A stretch of 64,000 bases of DNA, from contig NZ_QUMD01000011.1 of the NCBI RefSeq assembly GCF_003481985.1, positions 1-64,000 on the forward strand. The letters run 5' to 3'. This stretch comes from Clostridium sp. OF09-36. GTDB taxonomy: Bacteria > Bacillota > Clostridia > Lachnospirales > Lachnospiraceae. Shown here piece after piece: positions 1-9,505 of the stretch. The notes beneath the pieces were generated by a model. It did not search any database. It was not told the DNA's origin and saw nothing but the letters and a program-made list of their open reading frames with translations. How positions within the stretch are numbered: the first letter of the stretch is position 1; each line of letters begins with the position of its first letter. Made by a program: the position numbers and the translations under genes.

Positions 1-1
1 T

Positions 2-891
2 CTAACTGAACTTTATAAAATTTTTTTCTTTCTGTTCATCATTAACCATACAATAAATACGATGAACTTTTTCAAGAATATCTTTATTGCCATTTTTTAA
101 AGAATTACGAATAATTTCCATAAATTCTTCATTCAATCTTGTAACCGTCAATACTTCTAAACGCTTCAAGCTTTTCTCAATTGCAAAATTTAAATCCATA
201 TATAATCCATCTAACAGGTCGTCTACTTTTTTATCTGTCCAGATATTTCCACGATGACCATAACGATAACAATACGTTACCTTTTTTATTGCATAAAATC
301 GCTCCGCTGTAATCATCGCTCTCACAAAAAAAGGAGGATCCTGAAATCTTATTAACGGCGGAAAAAATATTTGGTTATCAATAAGCATTTTTCGCTGAAA
401 CAAAAATCTCTGATAACCAAAATCAACTGATAATCTCTATAATCAATAAAGCCTTCTTTTTCAAACTTGTATCCATAATAACGTTCTGGAAATTCATAGC
501 CATATTCACCCGTCATATGATTATAATCCGAAAACTCTCCACCACATACCAGTGCATGATGTTCCGTTGCTTTTTGATATAAGACCTCTAAAATATCATT
601 TTCTGGATACCAATCATCTGGATCCATAAAAATCACACACTCTCCCCGTGCACACTTTATACCTAAATTTCTTGATGCAGCAACACCAGAATTAGTCTGC
701 TGAAACAAAACAATTCTCTTGTCGTTCTTCGCATATTTCTCCAAAATCTCACCTGATCCATCTGTTGAACCATCATTTATACATAAAATTTCGATGTTTT
801 CTAATGTTTGACTGCATACACTGTTTAAACACTGTTCCAAATAAGATTCCATATTATATACAGGTATAATTACAGAAACTGCTATGCCCAT
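2..891 (-). CDS. Family 2 glycosyltransferase, frame broken
   Basis: This reads as one GT2 glycosyltransferase of about 295 residues, split over two frames. The part from 891 carries the GT-A start (SVIIPVYNMESYLEQC), the INDGSTDGS loop and the MDPDDW metal/nucleotide motif; the part from about 403 to 2 is the C-terminal half. The frames join near 425 if one T is restored in a TT run on the minus strand, so a one-base deletion explains the split. It is last in the minus-strand polysaccharide operon, 31 bp after the ABC transporter ATPase, and probably adds one sugar to the repeat unit at the cytoplasmic membrane face. Donor and acceptor cannot be read from sequence. Confidence 0.8.
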
Positions 892-922
892 TTTTTCTCA
901 CCCAAAGCTCTTTCGCGATTAA

Positions 923-1660
923 CTATTTATGCAATTTCATATATGCATCACAGACTTTATTCACTTCACCAGCCATCTTTGTAACTCCATGATCCAGCCA
1001 AATCGCATGGTCACACAGTTTTCTCACTGTATCCACATTATGTGACACAAACAGGAGTGTTGTTCCTCCGCTCAGCATCTTATTCATACGCTCCATACAT
1101 TTCTGCTGGAACAGATAGTCTCCTACTGCAAGGATCTCATCACAAATCAAAATATCCGGTGCTACCATAGTCGCTACAGAGAATCCCAGTCTGGCTGTCA
1201 TACCAGAAGAGAAGTTTTTGATTGGTGTATCCAGGAAGTCCCAAAGTTCTGCAAAATCCACGATTTCATCAAAATGCTCGTCCATATATTTCTTTGAGTG
1301 TCCGAGAACGGTACCGTTCAGATAAATATTTTCTCGTGCAGTCAGATTTGGATCAAATCCTGCGCCAAGTTCAATCAGCGGTGCGACTTCACCATTTACC
1401 GTGATGCTGCCCTTATACGGCTTTAAGATACCGCTGATTGCTTTTAACATCGTGGATTTTCCAGATCCGTTAACGCCGATTAGCGCCCATGCCTCGCCTT
1501 TTTTCACTTTAAAAGAGACATCCTTTACTGCCAGAAATTCCTGAAAGATCAGCTCTTTCTTTAATAATTTAATGACATATTCTTTTAAGTTATCAACCTT
1601 TTCACTCGCCATATTAAAGCGAATGGTCACGTTATCAACTTCTACTGCGTAATCACTCAT
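923..1660 (-). CDS. ABC transporter ATPase for polysaccharide/teichoic acid export (Wzt/TagH type)
   Basis: A 245-residue ABC ATPase with Walker A GVNGSGKST (about residue 62), signature NFSSGMTARLGFS and Walker B ILICDEILAVGD. The GELAPLIELGAGF-like stretch (here VNGEVAPLIELGAGF) is typical of the Wzt/TagH/RfbE branch that exports undecaprenyl-linked glycans. It lacks the C-terminal carbohydrate-binding domain of long Wzt proteins, so export would not need a terminal-sugar signal read by this subunit. It lies 17 bp after the permease gene at 1678-2466 and surely pairs with it. The transported glycan is inferred from the surrounding glycosyltransferases. Confidence 0.92.
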   Translation of the reverse strand: MSDYAVEVDNVTIRFNMASEKVDNLKEYVIKLLKKELIFQEFLAVKDVSFKVKKGEAWALIGVNGSGKSTMLKAISGILKPYKGSITVNGEVAPLIELGAGFDPNLTARENIYLNGTVLGHSKKYMDEHFDEIVDFAELWDFLDTPIKNFSSGMTARLGFSVATMVAPDILICDEILAVGDYLFQQKCMERMNKMLSGGTTLLFVSHNVDTVRKLCDHAIWLDHGVTKMAGEVNKVCDAYMKLHK

Positions 1661-1677
1661 ATATTCACCTATTCCAA

Positions 1678-2466
1678 TTAGATATATAAAATAAACTCAT
1701 CCTGTTTCCGTTTAAACATCAAAAGACCAAAGGCCAGCATACCAAAGGCCAAAATCCAACCGCCAAAGAACACTCGTGGTCCCGGAAGATGCCCATAATA
1801 AACCAAATCACGGAACTGTGCCACATAATAGTAAAGCGGGTTCAATACTTTTACAATAAAGCTGACACTTGCTGGTAAGGATTCAACTGGATAAAAGATT
1901 GGAGTCAGATACATCCATGCAGTGATTACTGCGTGATAGATATACTGAACATCACGGAAAAACACATTAAATTCCGCAAGGAAAAAGCCAAGTCCACAGC
2001 AGAAAATATAAGTCTGAATAACAACCAGCGGAAAGAGCCAGAACGTCCAGTAAACCGTTGCTCTTGTCACAAGCATGACAATCAATAATGCTCCAAAAGA
2101 AAATACCAGATCGATCATACAGCTTGTCACTTTGGACAATGTAAAAATGTATTTTGGAACATAGGTTTTCTTCAGTAATGCTGCATTGCCTGTTACTGAT
2201 GTCATAGCCTGGTTTGTCGATGTGGAAAGGAAATCAAACAACATCTTTCCTGTAAATAAATATACCGGGAAGTTCTGAATATTTCGGCTGAACATCGTTG
2301 AAAACACAATTGTCATGATAATCATAACAAACAGTGGGTTCAATACGCTCCACAAATAGCCCAGAAAACTTCTCCGGTATTTTAATTTGATATCTCTGCT
2401 CACAAGCTGGAACAGGAGATCCTTATATTTCAAAAATGTATTAATTCTATCTACCCATAATTTCAT
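1678..2466 (-). CDS. ABC-2 type polysaccharide exporter permease (Wzm/TagG type)
   Basis: A 262-residue membrane protein with about six hydrophobic segments and the ABC-2 export signature (IKLKYRRSFLGYLWSVLNP near residue 26, and YLTPIFYPVESLP near residue 187). These match the Wzm/TagG family, which flips lipid-linked polysaccharide outward. The partner ATPase is immediately downstream. Together with the sugar transferase at 4590-5975 this suggests an ABC-dependent capsule or wall-glycan pathway rather than a Wzx/Wzy one, although a Wzy/WaaL-like protein is also nearby (7409-9109). Confidence 0.92.
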   Translation of the reverse strand: MKLWVDRINTFLKYKDLLFQLVSRDIKLKYRRSFLGYLWSVLNPLFVMIIMTIVFSTMFSRNIQNFPVYLFTGKMLFDFLSTSTNQAMTSVTGNAALLKKTYVPKYIFTLSKVTSCMIDLVFSFGALLIVMLVTRATVYWTFWLFPLVVIQTYIFCCGLGFFLAEFNVFFRDVQYIYHAVITAWMYLTPIFYPVESLPASVSFIVKVLNPLYYYVAQFRDLVYYGHLPGPRVFFGGWILAFGMLAFGLLMFKRKQDEFILYI

Positions 2467-2490
2467 AAATCATGCCTCATCTTTTCTTGT

Positions 2491-3534
2491 TTACTTCTCT
2501 GCTTCAATTTTTCGATTATGCCGCAATTTATTGTAAAGCCCGGAATGAAGCATTTTTTCATATACCGGGAAGGAAATTCCTAGTCGGTTCATCCACAGAT
2601 ACACACGGAATTTTCTACTGATTCGGTTCCAGAATTCCAGGTTCAGCCTGCGGATCATTTCATTGTAGCGCAGGCAGTCTTTTCTGCCTTTCTTTTTGTC
2701 TGGATTCATAATACAGCCTGCTACATAATAGCTCAGGATGACTCCCTCTGTTTTTTTGTAAATATATTCTTTGGCTGCGTTCGAAAACTCTGGATGTGCG
2801 TTGTAATGCCGGATCAGATCTTCGGTCACCTTTTCTACATGGCTCATGCGTTTCAGCCGGTTTGTCACCGATACGCTCTGTTCTGCATTTCCAACCAGAT
2901 ATTGATACAAGTATAAATCCATCGGATAAATACTTGCTGCATAGGAGCACGGAATTGTGGTGTATTCGTGGTCTTCGTAAAAGATCTTTTCTGGAAGCTC
3001 ATAGCGGTGTTTCTGATAAAACTCCCGATTATAACAGATTCCGTGAAACGCAAAACAGCGGTCAAAACTCTTCCAGTTCTGCACAACATCGTCCAGGGTG
3101 TAGATAGTTTCATACTGATCAAGGAACATCTTCCAGACGGTCTTTTCTCCTGTCTGCATATCCACCTGATGATACGGGTTCAGAACGACATCTGCCGTAC
3201 ATACTGCCAGTTTGTCTACAAATTCTTTCAGATTTTCGGTTACAACCCAGTCATCGGCATCAATCACCTTCAGATAACATCCTGCTGCTGCTGCGGTTCC
3301 CACATTAATAGCCGAACCGTGTCCGCCGTTTTCTTTTGAGATCAGACGAAACACTCTCGGATATTGTTCTATATAGTTTCGGGCAATCTGCGCCGTCTGG
3401 TCTTTGGAGCCGTCATCCACAACGATTACCTCGATGAAGTCCAGTACCTCCAGATTCAGAAAGGAAGTAAGGCACTTGTCCAGATATTTTTCTACATTGT
3501 AGGACGGGATGATAAACGATACAATCTTGTCCAT
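2491..3534 (-). CDS. Family 2 glycosyltransferase
   Basis: A 347-residue GT2 enzyme. The N-terminal half has SFIIPSYNVEKYLDKCL, VVDDGSKDQT, ENGGHGSAINVG and the DxD-type motif VIDADDW (about residue 96). The ENGGHGSA variant also occurs in the next gene upstream (3557-4588), so the two are probably diverged duplicates using related donors. The start has an AGAGG ribosome site 5 bp upstream. There is no transmembrane segment; it probably works at the membrane on a lipid-linked acceptor. Specificity is unknown. Confidence 0.88.
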   Translation of the reverse strand: MDKIVSFIIPSYNVEKYLDKCLTSFLNLEVLDFIEVIVVDDGSKDQTAQIARNYIEQYPRVFRLISKENGGHGSAINVGTAAAAGCYLKVIDADDWVVTENLKEFVDKLAVCTADVVLNPYHQVDMQTGEKTVWKMFLDQYETIYTLDDVVQNWKSFDRCFAFHGICYNREFYQKHRYELPEKIFYEDHEYTTIPCSYAASIYPMDLYLYQYLVGNAEQSVSVTNRLKRMSHVEKVTEDLIRHYNAHPEFSNAAKEYIYKKTEGVILSYYVAGCIMNPDKKKGRKDCLRYNEMIRRLNLEFWNRISRKFRVYLWMNRLGISFPVYEKMLHSGLYNKLRHNRKIEAEK

Positions 3535-3556
3535 AAAAACCTCTCTGTTCTTTTCT

Positions 3557-4588
3557 CTACCGATACGTTCTTCTGACCAGCATGTTTGCCAGATAATAGG
3601 TATGGTATTGTGTCTTTCGAAGCAGCGCTACCGCCTTGTTGATATTGCTGTCGTAGATATCGCGGTACTGCGTCTTTAAGTGTTTGTCGTATTGCTTTAT
3701 CTGCTGTTTTTTCTCTTCAGACGGCGGAAAACTCAGCATAATCTTAAATTTTCCGGCGATCACACGCGCGATCAGCCTTGCAATATACTGCTTTTTAGCC
3801 TGCGTACAGGGAAGTTCCCGTCCAAGCTGCTGATAGAAATGCAGAAGCGATGCCAGGACTTTATCGTAGTTCTGCTCATTCTTCTGCATCTTATCCATTC
3901 CTACGCTCTGTCCTTCCCGCCCGAGACGGTAATAATAAACAAACGCGTCTACAAAACAAATGGTATTGACATAGGGGATCGGATAGGTAATGTATTCCGT
4001 ATCTACATAATAGCAATGCTCGTCGATCTGGATCTGGTGACCGCGGAGAATCTCGGTTTTGATGGTCATGTTGTGCATCTTCATGTACAGCTTGTCCGCA
4101 ATCTCATCAAATGAATAGATTTTCTGATACGCTACACCCGCAAACGGAATTTCGATCTCTGCTTTTGTCTGAAATGCAGCTTTGTCGGCTTCCCCATGGT
4201 CGTAAGTCCACAAGAAACCGGAATATACGACATCTGCATCCGTTATCTTTAATGTCTTAACCAGGCTGAAAAAAGCCTCCTTGCCTACCCAGTCATCGGC
4301 ATCGACCACCTTAAAATACGTTCCGCGCGCATGCGCAACCCCGCAGTTGATGCCGGATCCATGACCGCCGTTTTCCTTGGTGATGACCCGGTAAGTGTCC
4401 GGGTAACGCGCCTCGTATTCCCTGGCGATATCTACTGAGTGATCCGTCGAGCCATCGTTGATGATCAGGACTTCGATATCCTGCAACAGTTCCGGAATCT
4501 CAAAGGATTCCAGATTATCCCGCAAGTATTTTTCCGCGTTGTATGTCGGTACGACTATCGTTAATATTTTTCCCATGACTTCATCCAT
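3557..4588 (-). CDS. Family 2 glycosyltransferase
   Basis: A 343-residue GT2 enzyme with LTIVVPTYNAEKYLRDNL, INDGSTDHS, ENGGHGSGINCG and VVDADDW. It shares the ENGGHGSG loop and overall length with the neighbour at 2491-3534, which suggests duplication. It starts 1 bp after the stop of the sugar transferase gene, with an AAAGGA ribosome site overlapping that stop, so the two are probably translationally coupled. It probably adds a sugar to the growing lipid-linked unit. Donor unknown. Confidence 0.88.
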   Translation of the reverse strand: MDEVMGKILTIVVPTYNAEKYLRDNLESFEIPELLQDIEVLIINDGSTDHSVDIAREYEARYPDTYRVITKENGGHGSGINCGVAHARGTYFKVVDADDWVGKEAFFSLVKTLKITDADVVYSGFLWTYDHGEADKAAFQTKAEIEIPFAGVAYQKIYSFDEIADKLYMKMHNMTIKTEILRGHQIQIDEHCYYVDTEYITYPIPYVNTICFVDAFVYYYRLGREGQSVGMDKMQKNEQNYDKVLASLLHFYQQLGRELPCTQAKKQYIARLIARVIAGKFKIMLSFPPSEEKKQQIKQYDKHLKTQYRDIYDSNINKAVALLRKTQYHTYYLANMLVRRTYR

Positions 4589-4589
4589 T

Positions 4590-5975
4590 CTATTCCTTTA
4601 AAGCCGGGTCTTCCCACAATCCTTCCTCAAAACCATCGGTTGATTCCTTCATGAGCAGCACCTTGGGTGTCATAAGGATCAGCTTTAAGTCCATCCAGAT
4701 GGAATAATTCCGTATATAAGTCAGATCAAGCTTTAATTTATCATAACTGGTTGTGCAGTAGCGTCCGTGCACCTGCGCATATCCCGTGAGTCCTGCTTTC
4801 ACTTTCAGCCGGTACTCGAATTCCGGGATGTTTTTTGTGATGATGCGTGCAAGCTCCGGGCGTTCCGGTCTTGGTCCCACCAGGCTCATGTCACCTTTGA
4901 TAATGTTCAGCAGCTGTGGAAGCTCGTCCATGCGGGTTGCACGCAGGAAACGTCCAACCGGAAGAATCCGAGGATCTTTTTCTCCGGCTTTTACCGGACC
5001 GCTTTTCTTCTCCGCATCTACGATCATCGTCCGGAATTTATAAACGCGGAACACCTTTCCGTCCAGAGTCAGACGTTCCTGTGTATAGAACACCGGTCCC
5101 TTATCGGTATTCCAGATCAGAAATGCGATGATTAGGAAAAACGGACTGGTAACAAGCAGCATCAGACCGGCAACAACCAAATCCTCAATTCGCTTCACCA
5201 CAGCCTGATCCCATGCCAGACCGCCATCGTTTCGCGACAGATAAAGCGGAGAATCGAAGATATTCAGTTCTACCGATGTGCGCAACAGAATGTCACTGAT
5301 CTTCGGCACGGTATAACTCCGGATATTCTTCGCATAGCAAAGCTTCATCAGTTGGTTTCTGGCTCTTGCCGGGATATCGCCGATGATGACACCATCATAA
5401 TCTTCTGCCTGTTTGATGATTCGTTCCAGTCCCATATCGATCGATACCGTTTCTGCAATCTCGTATTTGTCATCACGCGTATCGATACGGTTTACCAGAT
5501 GAAACATCGGCGTTCTTCCGTAGACCAGAAGAAGCTTTCGTTTTGGGAACATCACTGCATACAGCTTTTTAAAAGCAAGGGCCCAGATTAAAACCAGTAC
5601 AAAATCTGCTGCTGTCAAAGCCAGCAATGCTGCCGGGTTATGCATCTTTTTATCAAACAAAACAACCTGCACATAAGAAAACGCATTGACTCCCACAATA
5701 GAGATCATGTGGGAATATACCAGTGTCCAGTACTTATAGATTCCTACTTTCAGACCTCCATACAGCCTGTGCAGCACCAGCGATAGTGCCAGGTATTCTC
5801 CTGCGATCAGCCAGTTTCCGCGTCTCCAGAAGGCTACTGTCATATTTTTGTTGTAATAATTCATCCACACATAATAGTAGATGGCCAGTTCCAAAAGTAC
5901 GATGACAGCTGATCCGGTGAATTTCACCATGCGCTTGTACTGCTCAAAACTGTTGTTTGTCTTTTTATCTTTCAT
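4590..5975 (-). CDS. Polyprenyl-phosphate sugar-1-phosphate transferase (WcaJ/CpsE type)
   Basis: A 461-residue initiating transferase. The N-terminal half has about four transmembrane segments and a cytoplasmic nucleotide-binding-like region. A fifth membrane segment near residue 270 leads into the catalytic domain with YTQERLTLDGKVFRVYKFRTM, RATRMDELPQLLNIIKGDMS and LVGPRPERPE, all hallmarks of the bacterial sugar transferase family (PF02397). It should move a sugar-1-phosphate onto undecaprenyl phosphate to start the repeat unit. It overlaps the upstream glycosyltransferase gene by 11 bp. Which sugar (glucose, galactose or other) cannot be told from sequence. Confidence 0.92.
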   Translation of the reverse strand: MKDKKTNNSFEQYKRMVKFTGSAVIVLLELAIYYYVWMNYYNKNMTVAFWRRGNWLIAGEYLALSLVLHRLYGGLKVGIYKYWTLVYSHMISIVGVNAFSYVQVVLFDKKMHNPAALLALTAADFVLVLIWALAFKKLYAVMFPKRKLLLVYGRTPMFHLVNRIDTRDDKYEIAETVSIDMGLERIIKQAEDYDGVIIGDIPARARNQLMKLCYAKNIRSYTVPKISDILLRTSVELNIFDSPLYLSRNDGGLAWDQAVVKRIEDLVVAGLMLLVTSPFFLIIAFLIWNTDKGPVFYTQERLTLDGKVFRVYKFRTMIVDAEKKSGPVKAGEKDPRILPVGRFLRATRMDELPQLLNIIKGDMSLVGPRPERPELARIITKNIPEFEYRLKVKAGLTGYAQVHGRYCTTSYDKLKLDLTYIRNYSIWMDLKLILMTPKVLLMKESTDGFEEGLWEDPALKE

Positions 5976-6816
5976 TGCAATTGTGATTCCTTAATTTCTT
6001 GTCGTAAATCATTTTCCGCATGCCATTTGGCAACAGGCTGACTAACACTCTGGATAACAGTACAAATATATACTGCGGAAAACTGAGCATTTGCCTGCGG
6101 TACATGCCTGTCCAGAAATGAAAAATCGGTTTTAGATAGGAAATGCCCCCGCGCCGCCGGTGCATATCGTTTACACGCATATAAAGAAGCGTATCCGGCA
6201 GATTTGCGAACCGGCATCCATTCTGGTACATCCGCACCCAGAGGTCATAATCCTCAAACAATGGACACGGCTGATATCCACCTGCCGCCAGTACTTTTGA
6301 CTTGCGAAACATCACACAGGGATGGTTGACCGGATTGCGCATTTTGATATACGAGGATACTTCTTCCTGCGTCCGCGGTACTGTTTTTGTGGATAATACA
6401 AAGTCCCGCGCCTCGCGTTCCGTCCCGACATTTTCCTGAAACTCTTCAATGGTACCGCTTAACACATCCACCTCCGGATGAGCCTGCAAATAAGCCATCT
6501 GCTTCTCGCAACGGTCCGATGCTGCTATGTCATCGCTGTCCATGCGGGCTACCCATTCACAGGTGCACTCCGGCAGTCCCTTAGACAGAGCCGCACCCAG
6601 GCCAACATTCTCTGCAAGCCGGATTACCTTCAGAACGTCTTGAAACTCTGTTTTTTCCAGAACCGCATCCAGTTCCTCTGTTAAAGGTCCATCGCAGACC
6701 AAGACAATTTCCAATGGTTTCATGGATTGCCCTGCCATGCTCTTAAGCGCTGCATAGAGATATTCCGGATGTTCTTTTTGATATACAGACATTAGGGCGG
6801 AATAACTTTTGTCCAT
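5965..6816 (-). CDS. Family 2 glycosyltransferase
   Basis: About 283 residues, started at 6816 because GGAAGGAG lies 9 bp upstream; an in-frame ATG at 6852 lacks such a site. The GT2 motifs are ALMSVYQKEHPEYLYAALKS, VCDGPLTEEL and ARMDSDDIA. A later LFEDYDLWVRM motif is typical of the family that builds O-antigen and capsule units. It is the first gene of the tightly packed minus-strand operon and overlaps the sugar transferase by 11 bp, so it may add the second sugar. Confidence 0.88.
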   Translation of the reverse strand: MDKSYSALMSVYQKEHPEYLYAALKSMAGQSMKPLEIVLVCDGPLTEELDAVLEKTEFQDVLKVIRLAENVGLGAALSKGLPECTCEWVARMDSDDIAASDRCEKQMAYLQAHPEVDVLSGTIEEFQENVGTEREARDFVLSTKTVPRTQEEVSSYIKMRNPVNHPCVMFRKSKVLAAGGYQPCPLFEDYDLWVRMYQNGCRFANLPDTLLYMRVNDMHRRRGGISYLKPIFHFWTGMYRRQMLSFPQYIFVLLSRVLVSLLPNGMRKMIYDKKLRNHNCNER

Positions 6817-6960
6817 GATAGATTCTCCTTCCAGAATAGCGCTATGGCGCATTTATGCAGAGTAAACCTTTGTACAGTATAACACCTGTAGAGTTTTTCC
6901 GCAACTTTTCGCAGGAGAAAAGGGGTGGAAATCCTTCAAATTTCTTACATATATACAGAT

Positions 6961-7197
6961 TCACACCATCATATTTCTAATATATTCTACAAGTGCCCTA
7001 TCTGCTTTCATTTTTTTCGCTACCGCTGCAGTAACATCATTTTCTAATAACTCTGTAAAAATCTTCAGTACTTTATTAAAAGTGACTTTTCCTATTTGTG
7101 AACTCCCTTGAAGTTTCCTTGCTAATTCGGCATTCACTCTTAATTCACTGTTTTTTCGATATCGATTTTCTGCCGTTTTCCAATCTGATCCTTCCAT
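6961..7197 (-). CDS. Small hypothetical protein, possibly a gene remnant
   Basis: A 78-residue charged, mostly helical reading frame with no family I recognise. No clear ribosome site precedes its ATG. It sits alone between the polysaccharide operon and a terminator-like hairpin at 7254-7299. It could be the tail of a decayed gene or a real small protein. Its composition (few low-complexity runs, K/E/A rich) is compatible with coding, but I have no direct support. Confidence 0.35.
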   Translation of the reverse strand: MEGSDWKTAENRYRKNSELRVNAELARKLQGSSQIGKVTFNKVLKIFTELLENDVTAAVAKKMKADRALVEYIRNMMV

Positions 7198-7253
7198 CGT
7201 TTTATTTATAGCGGACAGTTTTTCCTGCTGCTTTTACAACCGAAAATAAATTT

Positions 7254-7306
7254 CAGCTTAGAGGTTAGAGATTTTTCACTTTCTCCAACTTCTAAGCTGA
7301 TTAAAA
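7254..7306. terminator. Terminator-like hairpin
   Basis: CAGCTTAGAGGTT pairs with AACTTCTAAGCTG across a short loop, followed on the plus side by TTAAAAAATT. It lies downstream of the gene at 7409-9109 and probably ends that transcript. The A/T-rich flanks on both sides would allow it to act in either direction. Confidence 0.5.
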
Positions 7307-7408
7307 AATTCCAATTTTTTACTGTACAGGCAATGACAAAACTTTCTGAAACGTATTTCTTGTAATATTAATCTTCTTTCCATTACCAGTCTTCACCATA
7401 CGTCTCCT

Positions 7409-9109
7409 TTATTTCTTTCTGCAACCCGCAACGCCCACGCTCATAAGAACCCACATAACCGGTGTTGCGATCGGAAGATTCAGATTGACCAGTGCCTGGG
7501 CGCAATAGCAGATAACAGCAAACAGACACCCAATTGCACCAATACATTCTGACGGCAAACCTGCTGCTTCCACTGTTTTTATATTTCGTTCGTTCTGAAT
7601 GATCCAGTATTTCGCCATATTCCAGCTATTTCCAATTAAAAATGTCAGATATGCCAGTAAGCCGATTGGTCCAATCGTCAGCAAAAACTGCAGGTATTCA
7701 TTATGTGCTGTATCAAACACCTGGCCTACCGTACCAATCATATCCTTCATAAATGACTGCGTTGTCATAATTCCAAATGTATCCGGTCCGAAGCCGAACA
7801 ACTTATGCATAAATGGAAATGCTGCATACAATCCCAGTGATTTGCGCCAAATATACCCACGGTTTGTTCCCCAACTATCATTAAATACCAGATAATTTCC
7901 GAGACTGCCATATCTCGCACCATGTCCAAGAGCATTCGCGTCGATCAGCATAAAAATAACAGCCAGAAGTCCCAGAATGATCACGACCAGCCAAATACGA
8001 ACCAGCATATTTTTCGCAGCTCTCTCTGTAGTCTCTTTTTTTCCAGATAGTAAAGCTGCCACATTTTCTTTTTCCTTTTTGCGGAAATAATAAAATACGC
8101 CTGCTGCCAGGCACCATAACAAAACTACAAGAACAAGGAGTCCCGGCAAATTGACCAGAATCTGGAATAAACTGTCCAAACCTATTACCATATCAGCATA
8201 AGCCTGATTGATCCAGTCAATACACTGAATTACCGTTGCAAATGTCGCTATTACCACCAGATACCTGGTTACTCCCTGTTTGTTGCGAAATACAAGCAAT
8301 GGAAGTAATGCAAACATCGCTCCTAATGCCAGGTAGGCATTGTCACTGCACCCCAGGATAATTGCAAAGAAAGAAACCACCATACATAGATAATACCAGC
8401 AAGTTTTCAGCCATCCCTTTACTATCGTAAACATAGCTGTAGCTGCTCCCATGAGCAACGCAACATAAGCGGTATATGTATTGATGTTTCCTATTGTTGA
8501 TGTAAAAATTGTGGACTGTTCCGGCTTTACTTTCCCACGGAAATGCAAGATATCCAACTGGAAATAATCCGTAATTCCTATGTAGCAAACAATGAGTCCT
8601 GCTGCAAAAAGAGCCTGCATGACCCATTTATTATAATGCCAGCACCTGGTTACAACAAAATACATGATCACATACAACGTCATAAGAAACAAACCGCTAT
8701 ATCGACCTTCATTTCCCCAGAACGCCTCATACAGATACTCTGACTGCAGTGTAGAAATCACTGACACGAGCCAAAATATAATCACCGCGCCATCTGCAAG
8801 ACGAAAAGTCTGTTTCCAATTACATGGTTTTAAAGCCAAGAAAAGATTCTTTGCATGTTCTCCCTGAAACTCTTTCAGATCTATAACCAGCATAATCAGA
8901 CCCAAAACCAGAATAACAGCCAACATTGCAAGCACGCTCATATAAAAGCACTTATATTTCGTTTCAAGGATATTGAAATAGGAATTATCGTAAATCAATG
9001 GCAATGCAACAACTACAATCACCAAAAACGCGCTGATCACACCGCTAATCACGGAAGAACATGTAGCGGCAAAATGATTTGTCTTATTTTTCATTGCTTT
9101 TGTATCCAT
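7409..9109 (-). CDS. O-antigen ligase/polymerase-like membrane protein
   Basis: About 566 residues with at least ten hydrophobic segments and a large extracytoplasmic loop before the last segments (GSLGNYLVFNDSWGTNRGYI, then HNEYLQFLLTIGPIGLLAYL). The HNEYLQ motif followed by a glycine-rich membrane helix is the hallmark of the O-antigen ligase/Wzy family (PF04932). It starts at 9109, where AAGGAG lies 6 bp upstream, rather than at the ATG at 9130. It probably joins or transfers polyprenyl-linked glycan outside the membrane. It is separated from the operon at 1-6.8 kb by a terminator-like hairpin and so is probably its own unit. Confidence 0.8.
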   Translation of the reverse strand: MDTKAMKNKTNHFAATCSSVISGVISAFLVIVVVALPLIYDNSYFNILETKYKCFYMSVLAMLAVILVLGLIMLVIDLKEFQGEHAKNLFLALKPCNWKQTFRLADGAVIIFWLVSVISTLQSEYLYEAFWGNEGRYSGLFLMTLYVIMYFVVTRCWHYNKWVMQALFAAGLIVCYIGITDYFQLDILHFRGKVKPEQSTIFTSTIGNINTYTAYVALLMGAATAMFTIVKGWLKTCWYYLCMVVSFFAIILGCSDNAYLALGAMFALLPLLVFRNKQGVTRYLVVIATFATVIQCIDWINQAYADMVIGLDSLFQILVNLPGLLVLVVLLWCLAAGVFYYFRKKEKENVAALLSGKKETTERAAKNMLVRIWLVVIILGLLAVIFMLIDANALGHGARYGSLGNYLVFNDSWGTNRGYIWRKSLGLYAAFPFMHKLFGFGPDTFGIMTTQSFMKDMIGTVGQVFDTAHNEYLQFLLTIGPIGLLAYLTFLIGNSWNMAKYWIIQNERNIKTVEAAGLPSECIGAIGCLFAVICYCAQALVNLNLPIATPVMWVLMSVGVAGCRKK

Positions 9110-9305
9110 AAAGTCTCCTTTTGTTTTCATTCATTCGAGATATTTTCTCTTAATAATCCCGTTTCTTTTTTATTATAAGTGCTTTTTCCAGTTTAAACAA
9201 TGGTTATTTTCAGCCATTCTTTTAAACCGTTTTTACGATTTTCCAACTGCTGATTTCTACCTATTCTGGATAAACCTTCACATCAAGTGCACCACTCCCG
9301 TCCTG

Positions 9306-9334
9306 TCAATAATTTGCCTTATAGGAAGTATAAT
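9306..9334 (+). promoter_or_regulatory. Weak promoter of the left choline-binding gene
   Basis: TATAAT at 9329-9334 is preceded 17 bp upstream by TCAATA (9306-9311), only three matches to TTGACA. The -10 box lies inside the inverted repeat and the first three bases of the -35 lie outside it. No A-tract precedes it. Compare with the right copy at 17934-17962. Confidence 0.6.
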
Positions 9335-9505
9335 CGTCTCGTAATGCAATTTAGGAATTTCGTAGCAAATTCAAAAAAGTAAAAAGGAGAGTGCATTCAT
9401 TATGAGAAAGCAGACTAAAGTAGTTGCAGTTGCATCTGCAGCAGCTCTGTTAGCTATCGGTGGTGCTATGACTTCTTTCGCAGCTCAGGGTTGGGTTGAG
9501 GAAGA
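9309..9505 (+). repeat. Left arm of a 197-bp perfect inverted repeat
   Basis: Identical base for base to the reverse complement of 17763-17959. It covers the -10 box, 5' leader, ribosome site, the whole signal-peptide coding part and the first codons of the mature protein. Beyond 9505 the two genes remain similar but with scattered changes; before 9309 they are unrelated. The sharp outer edge and perfect identity point to recent recombination or gene conversion between the arms. Confidence 0.95.
9350..9377 (+). other. Candidate tyrosine-recombinase crossover site (left)
   Basis: GAATTT (9355-9360) and AAATTC (9367-9372) form a perfect inverted pair around the 6-bp asymmetric spacer CGTAGC. 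Extended to 11-bp arms, 9 of 11 positions match. This is the layout of Xer/dif-type sites. It lies in the leader between the -10 box and the ribosome site. The assignment is inferred from shape and from the nearby recombinase; an RNA or regulator site is an alternative. Confidence 0.35.

Noticed and set aside
2660..3576. Overlapping reading frames on both strands within the glycosyltransferase genes
   Set aside because: Shadows of the GT2 gene at 2491-3534; they lack ribosome sites and recognisable motifs.
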